Of a stretch of 64,000 nt of DNA, positions 12,001-20,429 are shown in pieces (position 1 is the stretch's first letter; every line of letters begins with the position of its first letter). A program made the translations under genes and the position numbers. The notes beneath the pieces were generated by a model. It was not told where the DNA came from and made no database searches. It saw only the letters and a list, made by a program, of their open reading frames with translations. The stretch is from Oopsacas minuta (Eukaryota; Porifera; Hexactinellida; Lyssacinosida; Leucopsacidae): the NCBI GenBank assembly GCA_024704765.1, contig JAKMXF010000347.1, positions 62,001 to 126,000 of the forward strand, read 5' to 3'.

Positions 12001-13726
12001 ACTTCACAACTATAACTAACTATCTTTCCCAGACTGAAGTGAAGGAGATAGTATGGATAGCTATAAGAGAAGATTTAGACTCTCTAGAAGCAATTAGTGA
12101 TGTCCTCCTGTTGTTAGATGTAGTGATTGGATTCTTATCTTCAGTAGGAGGAGATCCAGAACAGAAATTGTCAATCTACCTTTATGAAGTTCTAAAGTAC
12201 ACTCATGATTCTCATGGATCTGGTCCTCTACAGAGTAGAAGAGTATGTGATTTCTTCATATTATTGTTCCTATTTGACAATACACGGATATGTATTTACA
12301 ACTTGACTTTCTTTAGGCAGAGACAGTATTGTATCTGAAACATATAATCAGCTTCTGGACTCTGCTGTCAATAGAGAAAGCTCGTAAGCTCTCTCTCCTT
12401 GGACAGGTATGTATATTATGATTCAGTAGCTAGTCAGTAAAATTCTAGTATTCAACATTTTGTTTGTTCAGATATATTTCCCACAATTCGTATACTTGAT
12501 GGGACCATTACTTCACATTTGATATTTCATTATAGATTCCTTTCTCATCCTTGAGAGATGAATTTCAGGAAGTTGTGAGTAAGGAGGAAGCACAACAAAT
12601 TACGCGAACCTGTGATAAATTCCCAGTGGCAAAGATATTGATGTATCTCCACGAATTTATTCTATTCTTTCTACGAGAGAGAGATGTTGATGAAAAGAAT
12701 TTTGGGTGAGTTATGCAATACTTTTATCAAGAATATTTACTGAAACTTTAATATCCATATTTCATGGATCTGGATACTATTTACAATCAACAGCGAGATT
12801 TAAAATTACAATTTTTCTCTTTCTATTATTCTAAAATTTTCTATGTTAAAACATTGGATAATGTCTAATTATTTTATTGACTGTTATTTGATGGAATAAG
12901 AGAAGTAAAAATTGTAATATATGAATCAGGTTAAATTAGAAAATCGACCTGCAGGTGAATTTCAAACTGTCGGTAGACCAGTCGGGCAAAATCTCGACTG
13001 GTTCCATCTCTGAACCCAGTCAATCGAAGTAGGATTTTCCGGAACCTCACTTCATTTAGCTAGCCGTGACTCGATCTAGGAGCATCTCTCTTCATAAATA
13101 TACTCTATTATTGGTTAGTGCGCTTCGCTTGCTAGGTCGCTACGCGACTGCTTAGTGCCTCAAGTTAGCTTAAGTATTTAACAGCTAATTTTCTTAGTAA
13201 TTTGAAGATACCCCTGTAAGCCAAAATCAGCCATGGGGGGTCTTCCAATTTCTTCAATCAATTCTGGGCATACAAACAAATCGATATACACATATATACA
13301 TCTATATTATTCCAACGCAATTAATCTGTGTAAATATCAAGGTTGCAATCATTCAATATTCGGTATTCGGTTAGACTACTATTCATGAATACTGATATTC
13401 GGTTCGAGCGGTTTCAACCTTTGTTATACCCGAGTTGTAATTACATAGAATCCTATGTAATCAGAAATTTTAGTTAGTTATATGCCGAAAAACGTTATAT
13501 CCGAGTTCTACTGAATATAGATTAATTGCGTATTTATTATTGTTGATTCTCTGATAGACTGAAGGATAGTATAAAGATATACGCTGATGACAATGATTGG
13601 AAACTCCCTGAAGGATTCAATCACTTCCCTGAAGTAATAAAGCTATCACAGTGTGCATCTGCTTGGGCTGTATTAGCTCAGGAAGAGCATAGAGTTTCTA
13701 ACCCTCTAGCTAACCATAACGAATAA
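1..13726 (+). CDS. RNF213: RNF213 (mysterin) E3 ligase, C-terminal part, 18 exons, 5' partial
   Basis: Exons read by ORF plus GT-AG and phase: 1-263, 821-918, 986-1252, 1573-1684, 4169-4582, 5713-5841, 8319-8420, 8535-8909, 9795-9967, 10235-10512, 10569-10734, 10793-11094, 11284-11545, 11610-11889, 12033-12242, 12317-12406, 12536-12705, 13558-13726 (stop TAA). All junctions from exon 2 onward keep phase; exon 1 (ends phase 2) does not fit exon 2 (starts phase 0), so a small exon may be missing there. About 1285 residues are encoded. The order matches the end of vertebrate RNF213: helical post-RING region, RZ finger (CPNGH ... CADC), then the C-terminal domain. Known role of the family: giant AAA+ ubiquitin ligase on lipid droplets and intracellular pathogens. 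AAA+ modules would be upstream of the window. No RING cysteine/histidine cluster is visible (see findings). Family assignment is from recalled similarity, strong in the RZ and C-terminal parts. Confidence 0.88.
1752..2345 (+). repeat. Interspersed repeat, copy 1 (RNF213 intron 4)
   Basis: Roughly 590 bp matching the next element at 2365-2998 in order. Shared blocks are a head with GCTTGCTAGGTCGCT, a block near CATCCGAATTCCATTTGATG, ATGATGACGTAAT, and a tail TTTCTTCAATCAATTCTG followed by an AT-rich stretch. No ORF. A shorter third copy lies at 13100-13305. Contains the micro-hairpin GGCACTTTGTGCC at 1812-1824. Class not recognised; ends are approximate. Confidence 0.7.
2365..2998 (+). repeat. 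Interspersed repeat, copy 2 (RNF213 intron 4)
   Basis: Second, adjacent copy in the same orientation as 1752-2345, ending in a (TA)n run at 2978-2996. It carries four 13-nt micro-hairpins with 5-bp stems: GTCGCTTTGCGAC 2393-2405, GTCGCTACGCGAC 2463-2475, GGCACTACGTGCC 2498-2510 and GGCACTTCGTGCC 2628-2640. Confidence 0.7.
2994..3325. repeat. GATC-rich foldback element
   Basis: Imperfect inverted repeat. The left end reads TAGGACATTAGTCGATC; the reverse complement of the right end reads TAGGGCATTAGTATCG. GATC/CGATC motifs recur through both arms (3008-3100 and 3240-3312). No coding capacity. Probably a non-autonomous DNA element; family unknown. Confidence 0.6.
4690..4820. repeat. Small palindromic and tandem-repeat patch
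   Basis: ATCGATATCGATAAATATCG is followed by a mirrored ATATTTCGATATTT block, then by two tandem copies of the 17-mer CTGATTTTGTGTCATCC at about 4778-4811. Intronic, non-coding. Confidence 0.5.
4930..5612. repeat. Long foldback element in RNF213 intron 5
   Basis: Two arms of about 220 bp (4930-5155 and 5385-5612) are imperfect reverse complements. Matching blocks include GGAGATGTTGGCGATTTACA with its mirror near 5588, GACACTCTTTGTTA with its mirror near 5500, and TATTCAAATGAGAC with its mirror near 5408. The centre holds ATTTGTC-type repeats. ORFs across it are not conserved proteins. Non-autonomous foldback or long-TIR element. Confidence 0.7.
5863..5950. mobile_element. pogo/Tc1-type MITE, 88 bp
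   Basis: Starts CAGTGGAACCTGCG after TA and ends GTGAAATTTCACTG before TG. The ends are inverted repeats of the CAGTRRAACC type. It lies 21 bp after the exon ending at 5841, in RNF213 intron 6. The right flank has lost the TA. Confidence 0.6.
6402..7734 (+). mobile_element. mariner transposon, decayed, 1333 bp
   Basis: Perfect 28-bp terminal inverted repeats (6402-6429 and 7707-7734, beginning CTACGGGCGTTCAATAAGTA) flanked by TA target duplications at 6400-6401 and 7735-7736. It sits in RNF213 intron 6, in the host gene's orientation. The intact ends beside a broken transposase suggest a fairly recent insertion that could still be moved only in trans. Confidence 0.95.
6592..7668 (+). pseudogene. 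mariner transposase pseudogene (D,D34D)
   Basis: Starts with ATG at 6592. An N-terminal helix-turn-helix region is followed by GDETW (first Asp), HDNARPH (second Asp) and PYSPDLTPCDFWLF (third Asp). There are 34 residues between the second and third Asp, the mariner D,D34D signature. Breaks: TGA at 7012-7014, TAA at 7264-7266, a frame change before 7349 and a second one near 7474-7561. Enzymatically dead as it stands. Confidence 0.92.
8155..8218. repeat. Short hairpin element
   Basis: AATTGGAGGCACTATG is followed about 28 bp later by its near reverse complement CATGGTGCCTCCAATTA. Intronic (RNF213 intron 6), non-coding, probably a tiny MITE. Confidence 0.55.
8535..9967 (+). CDS. RNF213: RNF213 exons 8-9 encoding the RZ zinc finger
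   Basis: Exon 8535-8909 ends in WYQCPNGHPYFIGY and exon 9795-9967 opens with CGEAQEEFTCADCG, followed by GG. Together they give the Cys-x3-His ... Cys ... Cys-x2-Cys pattern of the RZ finger, split by an 885-bp intron after the tyrosine. In studied RNF213 proteins this finger, not the RING, carries the ester-type ubiquitin transfer activity. All expected ligands are present, so the catalytic finger looks intact. Confidence 0.88.
13100..13305 (+). repeat. Interspersed repeat, truncated copy 3
   Basis: CGCTTGCTAGGTCGCTACGC, including the micro-hairpin GTCGCTACGCGAC at 13136-13148, is followed within about 100 bp by the family tail TTTCTTCAATCAATTCTGGG and an AT-rich run. The middle of the 600-bp element is deleted. 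Last intron of RNF213. Confidence 0.65.
13341..13419. repeat. CCGAATAT palindromic repeat, copy A
   Basis: About 80 bp with GGTTG... and ...CAACC ends and a core TTCATGAATACTGATATTCG. Two more copies lie at 22609-22689 (same orientation) and 34753-34831 (opposite). Non-coding MITE-like family. Confidence 0.75.
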
Positions 13727-14221
13727 CAACATGTAATGTCTGATAGAGAATTATTTGAAAAAACAATAATATTATTTATATCTAACACTATAAAAAATAT
13801 ATTTGTATTTCATAAGAACTAATCTTAATTTTCTTTTGGATGTTTATTGCTTTTGATAGATACGTTTTACCAGTGTTTGTATTTATTAATTGTTTTATAA
13901 TATACTTTGCTTTCAGATCACTTGGCTATGCTCGGTTATGTTTGTAAGAAAAATTGAACTGTGTTCTGTGTATTATGTGCTGGCATATATTTTCTGGATA
14001 ACTATAAATAACTTAGCCCACGAAATGCGATTCAAATTTGTGTATGCAACAAAGTTTCATCGTGTTTATGTTAAATTTCCATATTTTCTAATTCTAATTC
14101 AATTTGTTGCATCGTGGATGGTAAGAGTTGGATACAACAATGCTGCAAGAATCTTGTTGCATGGGAATAGGAACATGTAGAATTTTATGCAACAATGTTA
14201 TCTGCAAACATTGTGTATATA

Positions 14222-14324
14222 CAGTGGAATCTCCCAAAACTGACACTTCGAGAATCGCACAAGGTCCTACAACGGACGGACAGATACCATGTCCCAATGT
14301 GCCCGTTATTCGGAGACTTCACTG
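14222..14324. mobile_element. pogo/Tc1-type MITE, 103 bp
   Basis: Starts CAGTGGAATCTCCC and ends GGAGACTTCACTG, inverted to each other, with TA on both sides (14220-14221, 14325-14326). No coding capacity. Confidence 0.75.
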
Positions 14325-15264
14325 TATGTATGTTGCCTTTTTGCATGCATCAAAGTTGGATCATGTATAATAAACTAATATAAGATCATGAGTAATTTAC
14401 CAGATAAGATTATATTCAAAATAAGCTTGAGTACTGAACTGGACATATTCCATGATGTTATGTGAGGTTATTATATTAATAGAATGCACATTACGAGTTA
14501 CGACGAATTAATTCATATTTTTTTTGTTTATTTTTTGGTGATTTAGGGTATATGAGGATTCTGTTTTGAAACTAGCAAGTAACGCCGGGCACCATTGAGA
14601 AAATTATCAATTATTATTCATAAATTATTCAGGACAATAAAGAATTTATTGACCTTATAAGGCAATGGAAGGGTTGAAACTAGATTTCACAGTGTTATTC
14701 CATTTCTGTGTAATTCGGTGGAATTTCCATATATTCGTCAGCTTAAAATTTTAAAGTTTATTCTCACTCTACAGTCGTATATGAATCTTCTGATATTTTG
14801 AGCTACCCATCATGCAACCTTTGATTATCCAACACTGAACATTTCCTGTTCTTCTATTAACAAGCATCATACTAGCTCTATTTACGATAACAACAATCTA
14901 TCTCAATATTCTTAATTCTCTTGTACTATCTTGTAAGTTGAGACCTTTCTTCCATCTGAACGCCTTCAAGTTTACACAATTCTCTACGACAAGTAATTAA
15001 TGTGATTCCTATCAATAATAGCTTCGTGACCGAATATGCCTTTATATGTCGGAATTATCCATTCAATGCCTCTTTAACTAATAGTCTAACTTCTCCAAAG
15101 AATTAATTCAATAAGTGGAATTTGTGAAACCTTACCTTTACTAGTCATTGCATATATACAAGTCATTGTATAAATTTTAACAGCTGTATAGCTGTAGTTA
15201 TAATTATTATTGGGAATTTTAAGGAATTTTCATCACAAATAGTTTCAATGGTAAAGTTTATATT

Positions 15265-15972
15265 CAGTAGACTCCGCTTAACAGGGACACATCGGGAACA
15301 GGTTATTTGATCCGATTGAGCGGAATAAAGGTGTTTGCCTAATTAAATGAAATAATTCAATTGAGCTATTTGTTTGGTTCTGTTTCTGGCTAAGTGACCC
15401 GATTAACCGGTGGCTCTATTATGCGGACTCTTAACTACTTATTCAATGTTAGGTAATATTTGACACATTTCGCACTCTGATATCAAATATATTATTTTAT
15501 TTTAATTATATAATTATATTTATAATTCATATTCTATAATCAATTATATTGAGAGTGTAAGAGTAACACAATTGATGCTCTATTCCATTCTACTATCGGT
15601 TCCCAACCATTTTCACCATCCTTTTCTATTTTTTCACTCGCATAGTCCTCCAAAGCAAGTTAACTACTCTATTGTTGAGTAATACCCCATCGAAAGTACA
15701 AACTTTGAAATTTTCGGATCGTTTAGTGTCTTCCGTGAATCAAAGTAGATAGCAATCACAGGTAAATACAATTAGATTTGTCCATATTATTCCCAAACTT
15801 TGTCCATGTGCCAAGCTTATTAGAATTTCCTAAATCAAGAGAAATTGGTATTAATTGAGTTACTAATTATCTTTACCAGAGTTTGTCCCGATTAACCGAA
15901 AATATTTATTATTAACCTGAATGTAGATGATTCCGTTCCTGGAGATTTGTCCCAATTAAGTGGAGATAACTG
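15265..15972. mobile_element. Long-TIR non-autonomous DNA element, about 708 bp
   Basis: Left end CAGTAGACTCCGCTTAACAG; the reverse complement of the right end is CAGTTATCTCCACTTAATTG. Repeated blocks such as ...AACAGGGACA and the mirrored TGTCCCAATTAA extend inward. TA follows the right end. Same end type as the smaller CAGT MITEs in this window. No transposase is visible. Confidence 0.65.
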
Positions 15973-16250
15973 TATATTCATGTGTGGTAGTTAGAATTAA
16001 TGTGAAAAACCTGTGGTAGATACCTTTGATGTAACCGCAATAAAATCAATTAATATTCATAATGAATTGGAGAATATTTGTCTATTGTAATATGAATATT
16101 GATTGTCGTGCAAACACACCACAAATACATGTAATAATTATGCTCTTTACATTGTTTACAGCCTGCTGGGATGCTTACATACATCATAAAACCATCTACC
16201 TGCTTGAGAACTATATTATTTATTTATATTATTAGTTGCATAACTGTTTC

Positions 16251-18491
16251 ATGGCCTCGTACAAGAAGGAGGACGCATACAGAGTACTACACTTGCTAGA
16301 GGAGTACAGGAACTCCCTCCCAGTTAGTGAGGCAAATGATGAGGTAGCTCTTAGGCTAGCTCTTGACAATCTTATTGCCGCGATCAGAGCACGGCTTTTC
16401 ACAGCACTCAGCGAGCTTTTAGAATTCTACAACGAGTGTTTGTTAGATCCCTCCAAAGCTAGCGAAGAGAAATCAAAATACAGTTCATCTCTAGCTCTGC
16501 ACTGGCAGCAGGGTAGTCTACCTCCTGTTAGCCCTCTGCACAAACCGATAGAGGCTAGCATGGGGTACTACGACTTCGATATTGTCATAAATAAGGGGGA
16601 CTCAGAATTGGGTATCAGTCTATCAGCTGGCATAGGACAAGAACAGGGGGTATTAATTTCTAATATTGCTCCAGGCAGTGCAGCTGATAGGTTTGAAGAT
16701 ATCAGAATAGGAGACCGTATCTTGGAAGTAAACAGAGTATCATTTCTTACAATTTCACAACAGACAGCAGTCAATACACTAAACAGCATAACTGGTGATA
16801 TAGAGTTAGTGCTGAGGAGAAATCTCATAACTAGAGAAGGAGAGAGAAAGATAACTGTAGTGCCATTGAACAAACTGAACGGTAGCCTCGGCTTCACTAT
16901 AAAAGGAGGTACAGATGCTCAGCTGATTAGCGAACATGACGGTATATTCATCTCTAAAGTTTTCAAGAAGGGAGCGGCTGAGAAGACAGGACAGCTGTCA
17001 CCTGGTGACAGGATTATCTCTGTGAATGGGAATAACATTGAACACGTGACACATGATGAAGCAGTGAGAGTACTGAGTTCTTCGGGTGAGAATATTCTTA
17101 TTAAAATCGAGAAGGGAGTATTCTCTTTGGATAATAATGACGACACGTGTTCAGTTCATGAGACTACTCTGGAGAGAGGTGAGCACGGATACGGTATTAA
17201 AATTATTGGTAGGGAAACGCCTTCACTCGCCGTGTATGTGTCTCAGGTTACACAAGGAGGACCAGCTGATATCAGTCAGAAGATATCCAAAGGTGACCGT
17301 ATCTTAGAAGTGAATGGACAGGATGTACGACAAGTAACCCATGAAGTAGTAGCCAGTATATTCCGCTCCTCTCAGCACCATGTACACATCAAGGTACGGC
17401 ATGCTGAAGAGGGTTGGGAGCAGGTTATGGCAGCTAACAATGGTAGTTCTGATCCTAACGCACCTCTCAATATTCTATATCAGGACACATTCTTCCTCAG
17501 AGCCTGGTTCCATTTCGATCCTAGTGTTGAGCCTGATATCCCGGACGCAGGTCTTATGTTTGGACAGAATAGCATTCTTTGTGTGGTTAATTCTACTAAT
17601 TCAGACTGGTGGCAGGCGTGTATAGTGGATGACTTTGGTAAGTTCAGCCCCTGTGGTTTGATACCCAGTGAAAAGTACCAATTGAAGCGTGAGCATCTGA
17701 AGAACAGATCTGTTCACTTCCCTGATCAGGAGTCCTCTGACGTAGATAATACAGAGGTTAATAAGACGAAGAAGAAATTATTTCAAAAGATATCTAAAAA
17801 GGTAAAACGCACGAAGCACTCTAGCAAAGCAAGTAGTGACTCAGAAACAGTTGGCACTACTCCTTTCTATACTCACGTAGAGAAGCATGAAATTGAGGTG
17901 AAGAGACCTGTTATCCTGCTTGGACCTCTCAAAGATCATCTTAACGACATGTTAGTGCAGGAGTACTCCTCTGCTTATGCAGGGTGTGTACTCCACACCT
18001 CCAGGCCTCGGAGAGAGAATGAAGAACACGGAGTAGATTACTACTTCGTGTCTAGTGAGATAATGGAGCAGTATGTAGCTGATGACAGCTTTATAGAAGC
18101 AGGGCATTTTAATCAGAATCTTTACGGTACTACAGCACGAGCTGTTAGAGATGTATTAGATGCACAGAGACACTGTATACTCAGTGTAAGTCCTCAGAGT
18201 ATTCATAGACTTGAACAGGCAGGGCTGAGCCCTATCGTGATCCTTCTCTACCCTACCTCCCCTTCCGCACTTCTAGAGTTACCAGAGTATCAACACACCC
18301 ACCACATACAACATGATGACTATGAGAAGCAGATAGAACTTGCTGACAACCTTACCCATGATATTGGAGAACAGCTGACTGGAATTGCAAAAGGAGATAA
18401 CATAGAAGAACTACTCTACTCAGTAACTAATATTATCAATGCTCACAGCTACAAAATAGAATGGATTCCTGTCAGAATTGAACTACAATGA
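16251..18491 (+). CDS. DLG: Discs-large-type MAGUK scaffold (DLG), single exon, 746 aa
   Basis: The ATG at 16251 fits best; an upstream in-frame TTG is not needed. Domains in order: L27-like helices (about 5-60), PDZ1 (105-190), PDZ2 (200-287), PDZ3 (300-382), SH3 (412-485), a basic hinge (around 505-530) and a guanylate-kinase-like domain (550-740). PDZ carboxylate-binding loops are visible as LGIS, LGFT and YGIK. The GK P-loop is degenerate (LLGPLKDH), as in MAGUKs generally, so it should bind phosphoprotein rather than act as a kinase. Family role: cortical scaffold for epithelial polarity and junctions. The whole L27-3PDZ-SH3-GK protein comes from one exon, whereas DLG genes in most animals are intron-rich. 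A poly(A)-type AATAAA lies near 18593. Confidence 0.93.
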   Translation: MASYKKEDAYRVLHLLEEYRNSLPVSEANDEVALRLALDNLIAAIRARLFTALSELLEFYNECLLDPSKASEEKSKYSSSLALHWQQGSLPPVSPLHKPIEASMGYYDFDIVINKGDSELGISLSAGIGQEQGVLISNIAPGSAADRFEDIRIGDRILEVNRVSFLTISQQTAVNTLNSITGDIELVLRRNLITREGERKITVVPLNKLNGSLGFTIKGGTDAQLISEHDGIFISKVFKKGAAEKTGQLSPGDRIISVNGNNIEHVTHDEAVRVLSSSGENILIKIEKGVFSLDNNDDTCSVHETTLERGEHGYGIKIIGRETPSLAVYVSQVTQGGPADISQKISKGDRILEVNGQDVRQVTHEVVASIFRSSQHHVHIKVRHAEEGWEQVMAANNGSSDPNAPLNILYQDTFFLRAWFHFDPSVEPDIPDAGLMFGQNSILCVVNSTNSDWWQACIVDDFGKFSPCGLIPSEKYQLKREHLKNRSVHFPDQESSDVDNTEVNKTKKKLFQKISKKVKRTKHSSKASSDSETVGTTPFYTHVEKHEIEVKRPVILLGPLKDHLNDMLVQEYSSAYAGCVLHTSRPRRENEEHGVDYYFVSSEIMEQYVADDSFIEAGHFNQNLYGTTARAVRDVLDAQRHCILSVSPQSIHRLEQAGLSPIVILLYPTSPSALLELPEYQHTHHIQHDDYEKQIELADNLTHDIGEQLTGIAKGDNIEELLYSVTNIINAHSYKIEWIPVRIELQ

Positions 18492-18647
18492 TATCCCTCT
18501 TGTAATCCGTACAATTTTTGGTACCTTTTGTTATTTTATTGAATACTCATTTCTAACTTATTTATAATTCAATATTTGATGTTCAACTTATTCAATAAAC
18601 AACCTCGTATCTTATTCAATATTTTACTTACAAGGAGGGGAGAAATG

Positions 18648-18745
18648 CTGTTAACTGTTAACTGCAAATCTTTCCTCGCAAAAAAACCCATTAACTTTTA
18701 CAGATGGGATTTTGAGTGAGGAAAGGTTTGTAGTTAACAGCAAAC
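18648..18745. repeat. Hairpin element between MAGUK and GCAT genes
   Basis: GCTGTTAACTGTTAACTGCA ... CTTTCCTCGC and, about 50 bp on, GTGAGGAAAGG ... TAGTTAACAGC form an imperfect inverted repeat. It lies in the 290-bp gap between the two genes and may overlap transcript ends. Non-coding. Confidence 0.55.
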
Positions 18746-18781
18746 CTTTTATGTTTTGTTAATATGTGCTAATATTTGGAG

Positions 18782-20074
18782 ATGATTCTTATTATGCACA
18801 CAGTTTGTAATAGGATGCTCGGTCATACCGCAGCAAAGCTAATAACAACTCCAATAATATCAACACAGATCAGATGTCTATCTGTTCTCTCCGGCATCCG
18901 TGAGCAAATACAGAATGAGCTACAATTAATAAAAGATGCAGGGACGTTCAAACACGAGCGTGTTATAACATCCCCTCAAGCAGCCCGTGTTACCATCCAG
19001 GGGAGAGATCAGCCTCTCCTCAACTTCTGTGCTAATAACTATCTGGGACTATCCAGCAACAGTGAAGTAATATCAGCTGCTAAGTCTGCTCTGGCCACTC
19101 ACGGGGCCGGTATGTCCTCTGTCCGATTTATATGCGGTACTCAAGATATACATAAGGAGCTGGAAAAGAAGATATCTACGTTCCACCAGAAAGAAGATTC
19201 TATTCTCTACTCCAGCTGTTTCGATGCCAATGCTGGGTTCTTTGAAGCATTTCTCAATGAAGATGACGTTATAATAAGCGACACTCTAAATCATGCTAGT
19301 ATAATCGACGGAATCCGTCTAAGCAAGGCTAAGCGCCTCAGATACAAACACATGGATATGGACGACCTCGAAATGCAACTGAAAGATAACCAGAAGTCTA
19401 GGAGACGTCTGGTGGTATCAGATGGTGTATTTAGTATGGACGGAGACATAACTCCACTCAAGGATATTCTATTCCTCGCTTCTAAGTACAATGCTCTCGT
19501 GTTTCTTGATGAATGTCATGCTACCGGTCTGTTTGGTAAATCAGGCCGCGGTACAGAGGACTATTATGACGTCATCGGAAAAGTTCATATAATTAACTCT
19601 ACACTAGGGAAAGCATTGGGAGGGGCCTCTGGCGGGTACACATCAGGACCTAAGGAGATAATAGACCTCCTCCGTCAGAAATCGAGACCCTATCTCTTCT
19701 CCAACACCCTCCCTCCTCCCATGGTAGCTGGGGCCTCTAAGGTGCTGGATATTCTGATGAGATCCTCTCAGCTGACTGAAAAACTTGCTTCTAATACTAA
19801 GCAATTCCGTGATAAGATGACATCACTCGGATTTAAAATCCTAGGAGCTAACCACCCCATATGTCCAGTCTATCTTGGTGATGCTCGCTTAGCAACGGGA
19901 ATGGCAGAAGATATGCTAAATCGTGGTATTTATGTTATTGGGTTTAGCTATCCAGTGGTACCAGAAGGACAGGCTCGTATCCGAGTTCAGTTATCAGCTG
20001 TTCACAGCTCTGAAGACGTGGATACCTGTGTTAACGCATTTGCTGAGATTGGGAAATCTAAAGGAGTTATATAA
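18782..20074 (+). CDS. GCAT: Glycine C-acetyltransferase (2-amino-3-ketobutyrate CoA ligase)
   Basis: Starts at ATG 18782, or at 18794; the N-terminal stretch to about residue 35 is basic and hydroxylated, like a mitochondrial presequence. The alpha-oxoamine synthase fold is clear: NFCANNYLGLSS, SVRFICGTQ, DECHATGLFG and the PLP lysine in STLGKALGG (Lys277). The enzyme cleaves 2-amino-3-ketobutyrate with CoA to glycine and acetyl-CoA, the second step of threonine breakdown in mitochondria. About 430 aa, the normal length. Single exon. 5-Aminolevulinate synthase is the nearest alternative, but the fit to GCAT is better throughout. Confidence 0.93.
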   Translation: MILIMHTVCNRMLGHTAAKLITTPIISTQIRCLSVLSGIREQIQNELQLIKDAGTFKHERVITSPQAARVTIQGRDQPLLNFCANNYLGLSSNSEVISAAKSALATHGAGMSSVRFICGTQDIHKELEKKISTFHQKEDSILYSSCFDANAGFFEAFLNEDDVIISDTLNHASIIDGIRLSKAKRLRYKHMDMDDLEMQLKDNQKSRRRLVVSDGVFSMDGDITPLKDILFLASKYNALVFLDECHATGLFGKSGRGTEDYYDVIGKVHIINSTLGKALGGASGGYTSGPKEIIDLLRQKSRPYLFSNTLPPPMVAGASKVLDILMRSSQLTEKLASNTKQFRDKMTSLGFKILGANHPICPVYLGDARLATGMAEDMLNRGIYVIGFSYPVVPEGQARIRVQLSAVHSSEDVDTCVNAFAEIGKSKGVI

Positions 20075-20429
20075 GCGACATACACGTTTAGTTTTAATGT
20101 TAGATAATTTTATTTGTATTTCCGTATATTCTTCACTTATTTACTACATCAGTAGCCATTACATATGACCCGTAACTTCAAGATTGTATCCAGATTCTGA
20201 ATCCGGGGGAGCTCTGAGTAAGCCTAACTGAATCCAGTGTGTGGAGAGAGTTTCAACTGCTTAATAATTAATTAGGTCAACTCCCGTCATTATATATCAT
20301 CAACTGAGTACTAATCTCACTAACATTAAATGACTATACTTCATGTCTGATTCAAATAACCACTAAATTACTACAACCTATCACCTAATAGTTATATAGT
20401 TAGATGACACAACTGGTATAAGCAAGAGA

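Larger units (their letters stand above)
13727..16250. other. Intergenic region, RNF213 to MAGUK
   Basis: 2.5 kb without a supported gene. Holds two inverted-repeat elements (14222-14324 and 15265-15972). A splice-acceptor-like ATTATTAG at 16228-16235, just before the MAGUK ATG, could end a 5' UTR intron. Confidence 0.6.

Noticed and set aside
16236-16250. TTG start five codons upstream of the MAGUK ATG
   Set aside because: Animal genes start with ATG; the preceding ATTAG looks like a splice acceptor in the 5' UTR.
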